DNA from: Actinomadura rupiterrae
Lineage (GTDB): Bacteria; Actinomycetota; Actinomycetes; Streptosporangiales; Streptosporangiaceae
Length of the DNA: 64,000 bases
Direction: 5' to 3'
Assembly (NCBI RefSeq): GCF_024172125.1
Contig: NZ_JAMZEA010000009.1
Coordinates: forward strand, 1-64,000
Part shown: one piece after another, positions 54,958 through 63,528 of the stretch
Position numbering within the stretch: position 1 is the first letter of the stretch
Layout: every line of letters begins with the position of its first letter
Program-made: the position numbers and the translations under genes
Notes under the pieces: generated by a model
Databases searched by the model: none
What the model was told of the DNA's origin: nothing
The model's input: the letters and a program-made list of their open reading frames with translations, nothing else

Positions 54958-56235
54958 TCAGGAGCGGACGACCTCGACCCCGCCGATGTTGCGCTTGCCG
55001 CGCCGCAGGACCAGGAAGCGGCCGTGCAGCAGGTCGCCGGCGGACGGGACGGCGTCCTCCGACTCGACCTTGGCGTTGTTCACGTACGCGCCGCCCTGGG
55101 CGATCGCGCGGCGCGCCTCCGACTTGCTCTTGCACAGGCCGGACGCGGCGAGCAGGTCCGCAACCGGAGGCAGGTCGCCCGGGGCGACCTCGGTGCGCGG
55201 GACCTCGGAGAGCGCTGCGGCGAGCGTCCGCTCGTCCAGCTCGCCGAGCTCGCCCTGGCCGAAGAGGGCCCGGGACGCGGCGACCGCGGCGGCCATCTCG
55301 TCCGCGCCGTGCACCAGGGTGGTCATCTCCTCGGCCAGCGCGCGCTGCGGGATGCGGGCGGCGGGGCGTTCCGCGCCCTCCTTGAGCAGCGCCTCGATCT
55401 CCTCGCGGGACCGGAACGAGAACACCTTGAGGTAGTTCTCGATGTCCCGGTCGTCGGCGTTGATCCAGAACTGGTAGAACGCGTACGGCGAGGTCAGCTC
55501 GGGGTCGAGCCAGTAGGTCTCGCCGCCGGCGGTCTTGCCGAACTTGGATCCGTCCGCCTTGGTGAGCAGCGGGGTGGTCAGCGCGTGCGCGGTGCCGCCC
55601 TCGACGCGCCGGATCAGGTCGACGCCGGCGGTGAGGTTGCCCCACTGGTCGCTGCCGCCGGTCTGCAGCAGGCAGCCGTGCCTGCGGTACAGCTCCAGGA
55701 AGTCCATGGACTGGAGCAGGACGTAGCTGAACTCGGTGTAGCTCATCCCGGACGACTCCAGCCGCGCCTTGACGGTCTCGCGGGCCAGCATCCGGTTGAC
55801 CGGGAAGTGCTTGCCGATGTCGCGCAGGAACTCGATGGCCGACATGGGGCCGGTCCAGTCGAGGTTGCTGACCATGGTGGCGCCGGTCGGGCCCTCGCCG
55901 AAGTCCAGGAACTTCGAGACCTGGCCGCGGATCCGCTCGACCCATCCGGCGACGGTCTCCTCGGTGTTGAGGACGCGCTCGGTGCTCTTCCCGCTGGGGT
56001 CGCCGATCAGGCCGGTGGCGCCGCCGACCAGGCCGATGGGCCGGTGCCCGGCGCGCTGGAAGCGGCGCAGGGTGAGGATCTGGATGAGGTTGCCGAGGTG
56101 CAGCGACGGAGCCGTCGGATCGAACCCGCAATAGAGCGTGACCGGCCCCGCGGCGAGCAGCGCCCGCAGTTCACTCAGGTCGGTGGACTGCGCGATCAGG
56201 TCGCGCCATGCGAGATCGTCCAGGATGTCGGTCAC
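54958..56235 (-). CDS. tyrS: Tyrosyl-tRNA synthetase
   Basis: The 425-residue class I synthetase charges tRNA-Tyr. YCGFDPTAPSLHLGNLIQIL has the HIGH-equivalent HLGN (about residues 46-49). QTGGSDQWGNLTAG binds tyrosine, and LLTKADGSKFGKTAGG carries the KMSKS-equivalent KFGKT. The C-terminal S4-like domain (LLAASGLCKSKSEARRAIAQGGAYVNN) contacts the tRNA. Length matches bacterial TyrRS. Start is GTG 56235. I saw no T-box leader upstream. It is followed by its own hairpin and then the rRNA operon in the same direction. Confidence 0.97.
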   Translation of the reverse strand: MTDILDDLAWRDLIAQSTDLSELRALLAAGPVTLYCGFDPTAPSLHLGNLIQILTLRRFQRAGHRPIGLVGGATGLIGDPSGKSTERVLNTEETVAGWVERIRGQVSKFLDFGEGPTGATMVSNLDWTGPMSAIEFLRDIGKHFPVNRMLARETVKARLESSGMSYTEFSYVLLQSMDFLELYRRHGCLLQTGGSDQWGNLTAGVDLIRRVEGGTAHALTTPLLTKADGSKFGKTAGGETYWLDPELTSPYAFYQFWINADDRDIENYLKVFSFRSREEIEALLKEGAERPAARIPQRALAEEMTTLVHGADEMAAAVAASRALFGQGELGELDERTLAAALSEVPRTEVAPGDLPPVADLLAASGLCKSKSEARRAIAQGGAYVNNAKVESEDAVPSAGDLLHGRFLVLRRGKRNIGGVEVVRS

Positions 56236-56438
56236 GGTCTCCCTCGTCTCCGGCTTGCTTTCCTACGTCCACCAGCATTCCCGATGGACGGTGCACAGGC
56301 TAACGATATTCGGCCCCGACCGAGCGGGTTCCGGCAGGTGGACGGGCCCCAGGCGGCTGTCCCGGCGGCCTGCCTGACGGCACCGGACGGCGGCCGGGCG
56401 CGATCATCGACGGCGTCCGGCGGCGGTTCCCCGCGAGG

Positions 56439-57068
56439 TCAGGAGCCGGCGGTGGCGCGGCGCCGCGGGACGTGCGGCCGGTAGACCGAGACGGTCGGTT
56501 CGCCGTCGATCCAGAACCGCCACGGGGTGTCCTTGCCGCCGTTCACGCCCACGCGGGGTCCGGACCGGACGCGGGCGGGGGCCACCGGGTCGCCGGGAAG
56601 GATGCGCAGGGCTCCGCCGGGGTCGCAGACGTCCAGGCCGTTCTCCGGACGGGCGATGGCCAGCGCGTTGCAGAGGCGCGCGGGTCCCCGGGCGAGGTCG
56701 CGGACGGTGGAGTTGGGCCGCCGGGACGCGGCCAGCTCCGCGCCCTCGATGATCTCCCCCGCGCGCAGCAGGATCCCGGACGCGGTGCCGGCCGGCCCGC
56801 AGACCAGGTTGGCGCAGAAGTGCATGCCGTAGGTGAAGTACACGTAGGCGTGCCCGGGCGGCCCGAACATCACGGCGTTGCGGGCGGTCTGGCCGTTGTA
56901 GGCGTGGGAGGCGGGGTCGCGGGGTCCGGCGTACGCCTCGACCTCGGTGAGCCGGACGCCGACGGAGCCCTCGGCGGTGGTGTGGACGAGGACGCTGCCG
57001 AGCAGCAGGGGCGCGACCGTCTCGACGGGTGCGTCGAAGAAGGTCCGCGGCAGTGGTGCTCCGTTCAT
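56439..57068 (-). CDS. mpg: DNA-3-methyladenine glycosylase (AAG/MPG family)
   Basis: The 209-residue enzyme removes alkylated purines such as 3-methyladenine and hypoxanthine in base excision repair. GVRLTEVEAYAGPRDPASHAYNGQTARNAVMFGPPGHAYVYFTYGMHFCANLV is the full conserved core, with the catalytic Glu in EVEAY and the base-stacking Tyr and His residues. ARGPARLCNALAI and GPRVGVNGGKDTPWRFWI complete the family pattern. Start ATG 57068 follows GGGG. It lies between argH and tyrS, same strand, with a hairpin on its upstream side. Confidence 0.95.
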   Translation of the reverse strand: MNGAPLPRTFFDAPVETVAPLLLGSVLVHTTAEGSVGVRLTEVEAYAGPRDPASHAYNGQTARNAVMFGPPGHAYVYFTYGMHFCANLVCGPAGTASGILLRAGEIIEGAELAASRRPNSTVRDLARGPARLCNALAIARPENGLDVCDPGGALRILPGDPVAPARVRSGPRVGVNGGKDTPWRFWIDGEPTVSVYRPHVPRRRATAGS

Positions 57069-57156
57069 TTCCCCACCAGGTCGTCCGTTTCGGGCCGTCC
57101 CCACCGTACCGGCCGCCCGGACGCCCGCGGACGAAGATCACGCAGGCGCCCGGACG

Positions 57157-57186
57157 GCCGCCGGGCCCGCACGCAGGCCCGGCGGC
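57157..57186 (-). terminator. Hairpin after argH
   Basis: GCCGCCGGGCC (57157-57167) pairs exactly with 57176-57186, an 11-bp stem and 8-base loop, 34 bases beyond the argH stop. It probably ends the arginine operon. Confidence 0.7.
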
Positions 57187-57219
57187 GGCGCTCCGCCCGA
57201 GAGGATGGACTCCCCCGGG

Positions 57220-58638
57220 TCAGGAGTCGGAGCCGGCGGCCCAGGCGGCGTGCTCGTCGACCTGGGCGCGCAGGGACGCCAGCTGCTCCCGGACGCGTTC
57301 GGGCGCGGTGCCGCCGTGCGCCTTGCGGGACGCGAGCGCCCCCGGGACGTTCAGCACCTCCCGGACGTCCGGGGTCAGGTGCGGGGAGACCTTGGCCAGC
57401 TCGTCGTCGGTGAGGTCGCCGAAGTCCTTGTCGTTGACCTGGCACCACACGACCAGGTGGCCGACGATCTCGTGCGCGTCGCGGAAGGCGACGCCGCGCC
57501 GGACGAGCAGCTCGGCGAGGTCGGTGGCGAGGGCGAAGCCGTCGGGGGCCAGCGCCTCCAGCCGCTCGGTGTTGATCCGCATGGTGGCGATCAGCCCGGA
57601 CATCGCGGGCAGCACCAGCAGCAGCGTCTCGACGGCGTCGAAGACGCCCTCCTTGTCCTCCTGGAGGTCGCGGTTGTAGGTGAGCGGCAGGCCCTTGAGT
57701 GTGGTGAGCAGGCCGACGAGGTGGCCGATGAGGCGGCCGGCCTTGCCGCGCGCCAGCTCGGCGACGTCGGGGTTCTTCTTCTGCGGCATGATCGACGACC
57801 CGGTGGCGTAGGTGTCGTCCATCTCGATCCAGCGGAACTCCTGCGAGGCCCAGAGGCAGATCTCCTCGCCGAGCCGGGACAGGTGCACGCCGACCAGGGC
57901 GGCCACGAACAGGAACTCGGCGACGAAGTCCCGGTCGGACACCGCGTCCATGGAGTTGGGCGCGGCCGAGTCGAAGCCCAGCTCGGCGGCCGTGGCCTCC
58001 GGGTCGAGCGGCAGGGACGACCCGGCGAGCGCGCCGGAGCCGAGCGGGGAGACCGCCGCGCGCTTGTCCCAGTCGCGCATCCGGGCGATGTCGCGGGTCA
58101 GCGGCTGCACGTGGGCGAGCAGCTGGTGGGAGAACAGCACGGGCTGGGCGTGCTGGAGGTGGGTCATGCCGGGCGCGGCGACGCCGAGGTTGTGGTCGGC
58201 CTGGGCGATCAGCGCGGTCTCCAGCTCGACCAGCCGGGACACCACCTGGCGGGCGTGGTCGCGCAGGTAGAGGCGCAGGTCGGTGGCGACCTGGTCGTTG
58301 CGGGAGCGGCCGGCGCGGAGCTTGCCGCCGAGCGCGCCGAGGCGTTCGAGCAGGCCGCGTTCGAGGGCGGTGTGCACGTCCTCGTCGGCGACGGCGGGCC
58401 GGAACTCGCCGTTCTTGCAGGCCTCTTCGAGGTCGTCCAGCGCGCCGATCATCTTGCCGAGCTCGTCGCCCGTGAGCAGGCCCGCGCGGTTGAGCACGCG
58501 GGCGTGCGCGCGCGAGCCCATCAGGTCGTAGGGGGCGAGCCGCCAGTCGAACTGGACGCTCACCGAGAGCCGCGCGAGCGCGTCCGACGGGCCGCCTTCG
58601 AACCGGCCGCCCCACAGGCGCGTCGGTGCCTTCGTCAC
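57220..58638 (-). CDS. argH: Argininosuccinate lyase
   Basis: The 472-residue enzyme splits argininosuccinate to arginine and fumarate, the last step of arginine synthesis. GSSIMPQKKNPDVAELARG is the fumarase/lyase superfamily signature with the catalytic Ser loop. TKAPTRLWGGRFEGGPSDALARLSVSV is the typical N terminus, and AGRSRNDQVATDLRLYLRDHA is the second block. It starts at ATG 58638, 97 bases after argR. In many actinobacteria argG lies between these two genes; here it is absent and must be elsewhere. Confidence 0.97.
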   Translation of the reverse strand: MTKAPTRLWGGRFEGGPSDALARLSVSVQFDWRLAPYDLMGSRAHARVLNRAGLLTGDELGKMIGALDDLEEACKNGEFRPAVADEDVHTALERGLLERLGALGGKLRAGRSRNDQVATDLRLYLRDHARQVVSRLVELETALIAQADHNLGVAAPGMTHLQHAQPVLFSHQLLAHVQPLTRDIARMRDWDKRAAVSPLGSGALAGSSLPLDPEATAAELGFDSAAPNSMDAVSDRDFVAEFLFVAALVGVHLSRLGEEICLWASQEFRWIEMDDTYATGSSIMPQKKNPDVAELARGKAGRLIGHLVGLLTTLKGLPLTYNRDLQEDKEGVFDAVETLLLVLPAMSGLIATMRINTERLEALAPDGFALATDLAELLVRRGVAFRDAHEIVGHLVVWCQVNDKDFGDLTDDELAKVSPHLTPDVREVLNVPGALASRKAHGGTAPERVREQLASLRAQVDEHAAWAAGSDS

Positions 58639-58735
58639 TGGTAAGTCCTCTTCACTTCTACCGTTGTCGGTCGGTGGTCCCGCTGCTTCCGCCGCCGCCG
58701 CCGCGCGCGGCCGGTCGTGCCGGCGCTGGCCGCGG

Positions 58736-59251
58736 CTAGCTTCGTCGCTCGCGCCCGGTGGCCAGGCGGAGCAGCGCCTCGGCGAGGTCGTGGCCGCCGG
58801 TCGGGTCGCGGGAGATGACCAGGATGGAGTCGTCGCCCGCGACGGTGCCGAGCACCGACGGCCATTCGGCGTGGTCGATGGCGGAGGCGAGGTACTGGGC
58901 CGCGCCGGGCGGGGTGCGGACGATGACCAGGTTGGCCGACGCGTCGGCCGAGACCAGCAGTTCGGCGGCGAGCCGGGTGAGCCGGCCGTCGAAGGTCTCG
59001 GCGGTGCCGGTGGGGACGCGGCGGATCCGCTCCCCGCCCTCCCCCGGCACGGCGTAGATCAGGCTGCCATCCTCGGCGCGCAGCTTCACCGCGCCGATCT
59101 CGACCAGGTCCCGGGACAGGGTGGCCTGGGTGACCTCGACACCGGCGTCCGCGAGGAGCTTGGCGAGCTCGCCCTGGGAGTGCACCGGGTGCCGGGACAG
59201 CAGTTCGATCACCCGGGCGTGCCGGGCGGCCTTGGTCATCGGGGTCGTCAC
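58736..59251 (-). CDS. argR: Arginine repressor ArgR
   Basis: The 171-residue repressor uses arginine as corepressor and controls the arg genes. The N-terminal winged helix is ARHARVIELLSRHPVHSQGELAKLLADAGVEVTQATLSRDLVEIGAVK (about residues 8-55), and the C-terminal oligomerisation and arginine-binding domain has IVRTPPGAAQYLASAIDHAEWPSVLGTVAGDDSILVI with the Asp pair GDDS. GTG 59251 overlaps the argF stop (GTGA) and follows GGAG at 8 bases; ATG 59239 is a shorter option. ARG boxes would be upstream of argC, outside the window. Confidence 0.96.
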   Translation of the reverse strand: MTTPMTKAARHARVIELLSRHPVHSQGELAKLLADAGVEVTQATLSRDLVEIGAVKLRAEDGSLIYAVPGEGGERIRRVPTGTAETFDGRLTRLAAELLVSADASANLVIVRTPPGAAQYLASAIDHAEWPSVLGTVAGDDSILVISRDPTGGHDLAEALLRLATGRERRS

Positions 59252-60168
59252 GCAGTGTTCTCCAGTAGCCAGGTGAGCAGGGCCTTCTGCGCGTGCAGCC
59301 GGTTCTCGGCCTCGTCCCAGACCACGCTGTGCGGGCCGTCCAGGACGGCGCCGGAGATCTCCTTGCCGCGGTAGGCGGGCAGGCAGTGCAGCACGATCGC
59401 GTCCGAGGCGGCGTGCGCGAGCAGCGCCTCGTCCACAGAATAGGGTTCGTAGAGGCCGGTGTCCTTTCCTTCCTGCCCCATGGAGACCCATGTGTCGGTC
59501 GCAAGGACGTCGGCTTCGGCCGCGGCTTCGGCGGGGTCGGCGGTGACCAGGACGGAGCCGCCGGTGGTCGCGGCGATCTCCTCGGCGCGCGCGACCACGT
59601 CCGGGGCGGGAGGCTGGGACGCGGGCGCGGCGATCCGGACGTGCATGCCCGCGGTGGCGCAGCCGAGCAGGTAGGAGTGCGCCATGTTGTTCGTCCCGTC
59701 GCCGAAGTAGGCGAGGGTGCGGCCGGCCAGGACGCCCTTGTGCTCCCGGACGGTCTGCAGGTCGGCGAGGATCTGGCAGGGGTGGAACCGGTCGGTCAGC
59801 GCGTTGACGACCGGCACGGCCGTCCCGTCCGCCATCTCCTCGATGCGGGACTGGTCGCCGGTGCGCCAGACGATCGCGGCGACCTGCCGTTCGAGCACGC
59901 GGGCGCTGTCGGCGATGGTCTCGCCGCGTCCCATCTGGCTGCTGCCGGTGTCGAGGACCAGGGCGTTGCCGCCCAGCTCGGCGATGCCGACGGCGAAGGA
60001 GACCCGGGTGCGGGTGGACGACTTGTCGAACAGCACCGCGACGCTCTTCGGCCCGGCGAGCGGCTTGTGCGCGAAGCGGTCCTTCTTCATCGCGTCGGCG
60101 AGGTCGAGCACCCGCGCCTGCTCGGCGGGCGTCAGGTCGTCGTCGCGCAGGAAGTGCCGGACGGTCAT
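59248..60168 (-). CDS. argF: Ornithine carbamoyltransferase
   Basis: The 306-residue enzyme makes citrulline from ornithine and carbamoyl phosphate. LFDKSSTRTRVSFAVGIAELGG contains the carbamoyl-phosphate site S-T-R-T-R, FHPCQILADLQT and STARTER-like DGTNNMAHSYLLG follow, and VLHCLPAYRGKEI carries the H-C-L-P ornithine loop. Length fits anabolic OTCs. The ATG at 60168 overlaps the argD stop (ATGA), and the end overlaps argR, so translation is coupled both ways. Confidence 0.97.
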   Translation of the reverse strand: MTVRHFLRDDDLTPAEQARVLDLADAMKKDRFAHKPLAGPKSVAVLFDKSSTRTRVSFAVGIAELGGNALVLDTGSSQMGRGETIADSARVLERQVAAIVWRTGDQSRIEEMADGTAVPVVNALTDRFHPCQILADLQTVREHKGVLAGRTLAYFGDGTNNMAHSYLLGCATAGMHVRIAAPASQPPAPDVVARAEEIAATTGGSVLVTADPAEAAAEADVLATDTWVSMGQEGKDTGLYEPYSVDEALLAHAASDAIVLHCLPAYRGKEISGAVLDGPHSVVWDEAENRLHAQKALLTWLLENTA

Positions 60169-61391
60169 TGCGACGCCTCCTGGAGGATGGCGGGCAGGGC
60201 GTCCACGAAGGTCCGCGCCTGCGCGGCGGTGAGGGTGAGCGGCGGGGCGAGCCGGACGGCGTTCGGGCGGAGCGCGTTGACCAGGAACCCGGCGGCGAGC
60301 GCGGCGTCCTGGACGGCGGCGGACGCGTCGGCGGTCAGCACGATCGCCTGCCACAGCCCGCGGCCGCGGACGCCCGCCAGCAGCGGGTGGTCGATCGCGG
60401 CGATGCCGTCGGTGAAGACCCGGCCGACGAGCGCGGCGTTGGCGAGCAGGCCGTCGGCCTCCAGGGTGTCCAGGACGGCGAGGGCGGCGGCCGCGGCGAC
60501 GGGGTTGCCGCCGAAGGTGCTGCCGTGGTCGCCCTTGGCGAAGATCTCGCCGTGCGCGCCGAACGCGACGACCGCGCCGACCGGCAGGCCGCCGCCGAGG
60601 CCCTTGGCGAGGGTGAGGATGTCGGGGCGGGCGTCCTCGTGCTGGAAGGCGAACCAGGCGCCGGTCCGGCCGATCGCGGACTGGATCTCGTCGCCGACGT
60701 AGAGCGCTCCGTTGGCGGTGCAGATCTCGCGGGCGGCGGCGAGGTAGCCGGGGGGCGGCGGGACGACCCCCGCCTCGCCCTGGGTCGGCTCCAGGAAGAC
60801 CGCGGCGCAGTCCTCGGTGACGGCGGCCTTCAGCGCGTCCGCGTCACCGTAGGGGACGAACCGGACGTCCTGCCCGAACGGCCCGAACGGCTCGCGGATC
60901 GCCGCCTTGCCGGTGAGCGACAGCGCGCCGAGGCTGCGGCCGTGGAAGCCGTCCTCGGTGGCGACGAAGTACGACTTGCCGTGGATCCTGCCGTACTTGA
61001 TCGCGAGCTTCAGCGCGGCCTCGTTGGCCTCGGTGCCGCTGTTGGCCAGGAACACGCGCCCGTCGCCGCCGGCCAGTCCGAGCAGCCGCTCGGCGAGCCG
61101 GATCTCCGGCTCGTTCAGGAACAGGTTGGAGGTGTGGGCGAGCCGCCCGACCTGCTCGGTCACGGCCGCGACGAGCGCGGGGTGGGCGTGCCCGAGCGAG
61201 GAGACGGCGATGCCGCCGATGAGGTCGAGGTAGGCGTTGCCGTCGACGTCCCAGACGGTGCAGCCCTCGCCGCGCGCGAGCGCGAGCGGCGGGACGCCGT
61301 AGTTCGGCATGAAGGCGGCCCCGTACCGCCGCTTCAGGTCGTCGTTCTGCTTCGGGTCGTTCTGCTTCGCGTCGTTCTGGGGGGTGGTCAC
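60165..61391 (-). CDS. argD: Acetylornithine aminotransferase
   Basis: The 408-residue PLP enzyme converts N-acetylglutamate semialdehyde to N-acetylornithine. LIGGIAVSSLGHAHPALVAAVTEQ is the family N-terminal block, LANSGTEANEAALKLAIKYGR binds the cofactor phosphate, and ILTLAKGLGGGLPVGAVVAF has the Schiff-base lysine. GTG 61391 overlaps the argB stop (GTGA). The N-terminal 18 residues contain three copies of a Gln-Asn-Asp repeat encoded by 15-bp units, an addition not needed by the fold. Confidence 0.97.
   Translation of the reverse strand: MTTPQNDAKQNDPKQNDDLKRRYGAAFMPNYGVPPLALARGEGCTVWDVDGNAYLDLIGGIAVSSLGHAHPALVAAVTEQVGRLAHTSNLFLNEPEIRLAERLLGLAGGDGRVFLANSGTEANEAALKLAIKYGRIHGKSYFVATEDGFHGRSLGALSLTGKAAIREPFGPFGQDVRFVPYGDADALKAAVTEDCAAVFLEPTQGEAGVVPPPPGYLAAAREICTANGALYVGDEIQSAIGRTGAWFAFQHEDARPDILTLAKGLGGGLPVGAVVAFGAHGEIFAKGDHGSTFGGNPVAAAAALAVLDTLEADGLLANAALVGRVFTDGIAAIDHPLLAGVRGRGLWQAIVLTADASAAVQDAALAAGFLVNALRPNAVRLAPPLTLTAAQARTFVDALPAILQEASQ
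61341..61380. repeat. 15-bp direct repeats in the argD N terminus
   Basis: GTCGTTCTGCTTCGG at 61341-61355, a one-base variant at 61356-61370, and a partial third copy from 61371 encode the repeated Q-N-D-x-K in ArgD. Copy number may vary between strains, in frame. Confidence 0.85.
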
Positions 61392-62377
61392 GCGGGTTCT
61401 CCCTCCGGCACCGCCGGTTCCTCCTCGGCCTCTGCGGCCCGTCCTTCCGGCACGACGGGCCCGCCCGGGACGCCGGGCGTGACCATCGTGCCGATGCCCT
61501 CCTCGGTGAAGATCTCCAGCAGCAGCGCGTGCGGGACGCGCCCGTCCAGGACGTGCGCCTGCGGGACACCGCCGCGCACCGCCGCCAGGCACGCCTCCAT
61601 CTTGGGCGCCATGCCCGCCGACAGGTCCGGCAGCAGCGCGGCCAGCTCGTCGGCGGTCAGCCGGTCGATCACGTCGTCGGACGCGGGCCAGTCGGCGTAC
61701 AGGCCCTCCACGTCGGTGAGCACGACCAGCTTGGCGGCGTCGAGCGCGACGGCCAGCGCGGCGGCGGCGGTGTCGGCGTTGACGTTGTAGACCTCGCCGT
61801 CGTCGCCGCGCGCGACGCTGGACACCACCGGGACGCGGCCGTCGGCGATCAGCGCGGTGACCGCGCCGACGTCCATCTCGACGATCTCGCCGACCTGGCC
61901 GATGTCGACCTCCGCGCCGTCCACGACGGCGTGCTTGCGCTCGGCGGTGAACAGGTTGGCGTCCTCGCCGGACATCCCGACCGCGAACGCGCCGTGCCGG
62001 TTGATCAGCCCGACGACGTCCCGCTGCACCTGCCCGACCAGCACCATCCGGACGACCTCCATCGCCTCGGGGGTGGTGACGCGCAGCCCGGCGGTGAAGC
62101 TGGACTCGATGCCGTGCGCTTCGAGCGCGGCGTTGATCTGCGGGCCGCCGCCGTGCACGATCACCGGCCGCAGCCCGGCGTACCGCAGGAACACGATGTC
62201 CTCGGCGAACCGGTGCCGCAGCGCCTGGTCGGTCATGGCGTGGCCGCCGTACTTGATGACGACGGTCTTGCCGTGGAAGCGCTCCAGCCACGGCAGCGCG
62301 TCGATCAGCGTGCTCGCCTTGGGCAGCACGGCCTCGCGCCGGCGGCGCATCCGCTCCCCGGAGACCAGCCCGCTCAC
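61388..62377 (-). CDS. argB: Acetylglutamate kinase
   Basis: The 329-residue kinase phosphorylates N-acetylglutamate and is usually the arginine-inhibited step. TVVIKYGGHAM is the glycine-rich start of the amino-acid-kinase fold, RPVIVHGGGPQINAALEAHGI binds substrate, and YNVNADTAAAALAVALDAAKLVVLTDVEGLY binds ATP. A Pro/Glu-rich tail of about 30 residues (from about PGGPVVPEG) extends beyond the normal end, about 25 residues longer than most ArgB. GTG 62377 overlaps the argJ stop; ATG 62350, with a GGGGAG site, is a shorter option. Confidence 0.96.
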   Translation of the reverse strand: MSGLVSGERMRRRREAVLPKASTLIDALPWLERFHGKTVVIKYGGHAMTDQALRHRFAEDIVFLRYAGLRPVIVHGGGPQINAALEAHGIESSFTAGLRVTTPEAMEVVRMVLVGQVQRDVVGLINRHGAFAVGMSGEDANLFTAERKHAVVDGAEVDIGQVGEIVEMDVGAVTALIADGRVPVVSSVARGDDGEVYNVNADTAAAALAVALDAAKLVVLTDVEGLYADWPASDDVIDRLTADELAALLPDLSAGMAPKMEACLAAVRGGVPQAHVLDGRVPHALLLEIFTEEGIGTMVTPGVPGGPVVPEGRAAEAEEEPAVPEGEPA

Positions 62378-63528
62378 GAGCTGTACGCCGAGTTCTCGTG
62401 GACGTAGTCGGCCGTGAGGTCGGTCGTCCAGACGGTCGCGCTGTGCGGGCCCGCCGACAGGTCGACGGTGATGGTGACGTCCCGGGGGCGCAGGTCCACC
62501 TTGTCGCGGTCGTCGCCGAACGAGCCGTTGCGGCAGACCCAGACGCCGTTGATCGCGACGTTCAGCTCGTCCGGCTCGAAGGCGGCGTCGGTGGTGCCGA
62601 CGGCCGACAGCACCCGGCCCCAGTTGGGGTCCTCGCCGTGGATGGCGCACTTGAGCAGGTTGTTGCGGGCGACGGTGCGCCCGACGGTGACCGCGTCGGC
62701 CTCGCTGGCCGCGCCGACCACCTCGATCGCGATGGCCTTGGACGCGCCCTCGGCGTCCACCAGCAGCTGGCGGGTGAGGTCGGCGCACAGGTCGGTCAGC
62801 AGGTCGGTGAAGGCGGCCTCGTCCGGGGTGGTGCCGGCGGCGCCGGACGCCATCAGCAGGACGGTGTCGTTGGTGGACATGCAGCCGTCGGCGTCGAGCC
62901 GGTCCAGGGTCGCGCCGGTCGCGGCGCGCAGGGCACGGTCCAAGGCCTCGGCGGGCAGGTCGGCGTCGGTGGTGACCACGCACAGCATGGTCGCCAGGGA
63001 CGGCGCGAGCATGCCGGCGCCCTTGGCCATCCCGCCGATCATGTAGCCGTCGCCCTGCCGGAAGGCGATCTTGGCGACGGTGTCGGTGGTGCGGATCGCG
63101 TCGGCGGCGGCGAGCCCGCCGTCGCCGCGGGACAGCTCGGCGGCGGCCGCCTCGACACCGGGCAGCAGCTTGTCCATGTCCAGGCGGGTGCCGATCAGGC
63201 CGGTGGAGCAGACCGCGACCTCCCCGGCGGAGTCGGAGAGCAGGTCCGCGACCTTCTCGGCGGTGGCGTGGGTGTCGGCGAAGCCGTCCGGGCCGGTGCA
63301 GGCGTTGGCGCCGGCGGAGTTCAGCACCACTGCGCGCAGCCGGCCGCCCTGGAGCACCTGCTCGGACCACAGCACCGGCGCGGCCTTCACGCGGTTGCGG
63401 GTGAAGACCCCGGCCGCGGCGCGGGACGGTCCCTCGTTGACGACGAGGGCGACGTCGCGGCCGCCGCTGTCCTTCAGGCCGGCGCTGACGCCTGCGGCGC
63501 GGAAACCCTGGGGGGCGGTGACGCTCAC
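62374..63528 (-). CDS. argJ: Glutamate N-acetyltransferase / ornithine acetyltransferase
   Basis: The 384-residue enzyme recycles acetyl groups from N-acetylornithine to glutamate and may also acetylate glutamate from acetyl-CoA. It self-cleaves at the Ala-Thr bond in MAKGAGMLAPSLATMLCVV, making Thr180 the new N-terminal nucleophile. DGCMSTNDTVLLMASG and AIHGEDPNWGRVLSAVG are further family signatures. GTG 63528 overlaps the argC stop (GTGA), and the end overlaps argB. Confidence 0.97.
   Translation of the reverse strand: MSVTAPQGFRAAGVSAGLKDSGGRDVALVVNEGPSRAAAGVFTRNRVKAAPVLWSEQVLQGGRLRAVVLNSAGANACTGPDGFADTHATAEKVADLLSDSAGEVAVCSTGLIGTRLDMDKLLPGVEAAAAELSRGDGGLAAADAIRTTDTVAKIAFRQGDGYMIGGMAKGAGMLAPSLATMLCVVTTDADLPAEALDRALRAATGATLDRLDADGCMSTNDTVLLMASGAAGTTPDEAAFTDLLTDLCADLTRQLLVDAEGASKAIAIEVVGAASEADAVTVGRTVARNNLLKCAIHGEDPNWGRVLSAVGTTDAAFEPDELNVAINGVWVCRNGSFGDDRDKVDLRPRDVTITVDLSAGPHSATVWTTDLTADYVHENSAYSS

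Noticed and set aside
56236..56438. A T-box leader upstream of tyrS
   Set aside because: No T-box core sequence or long leader was recognised.
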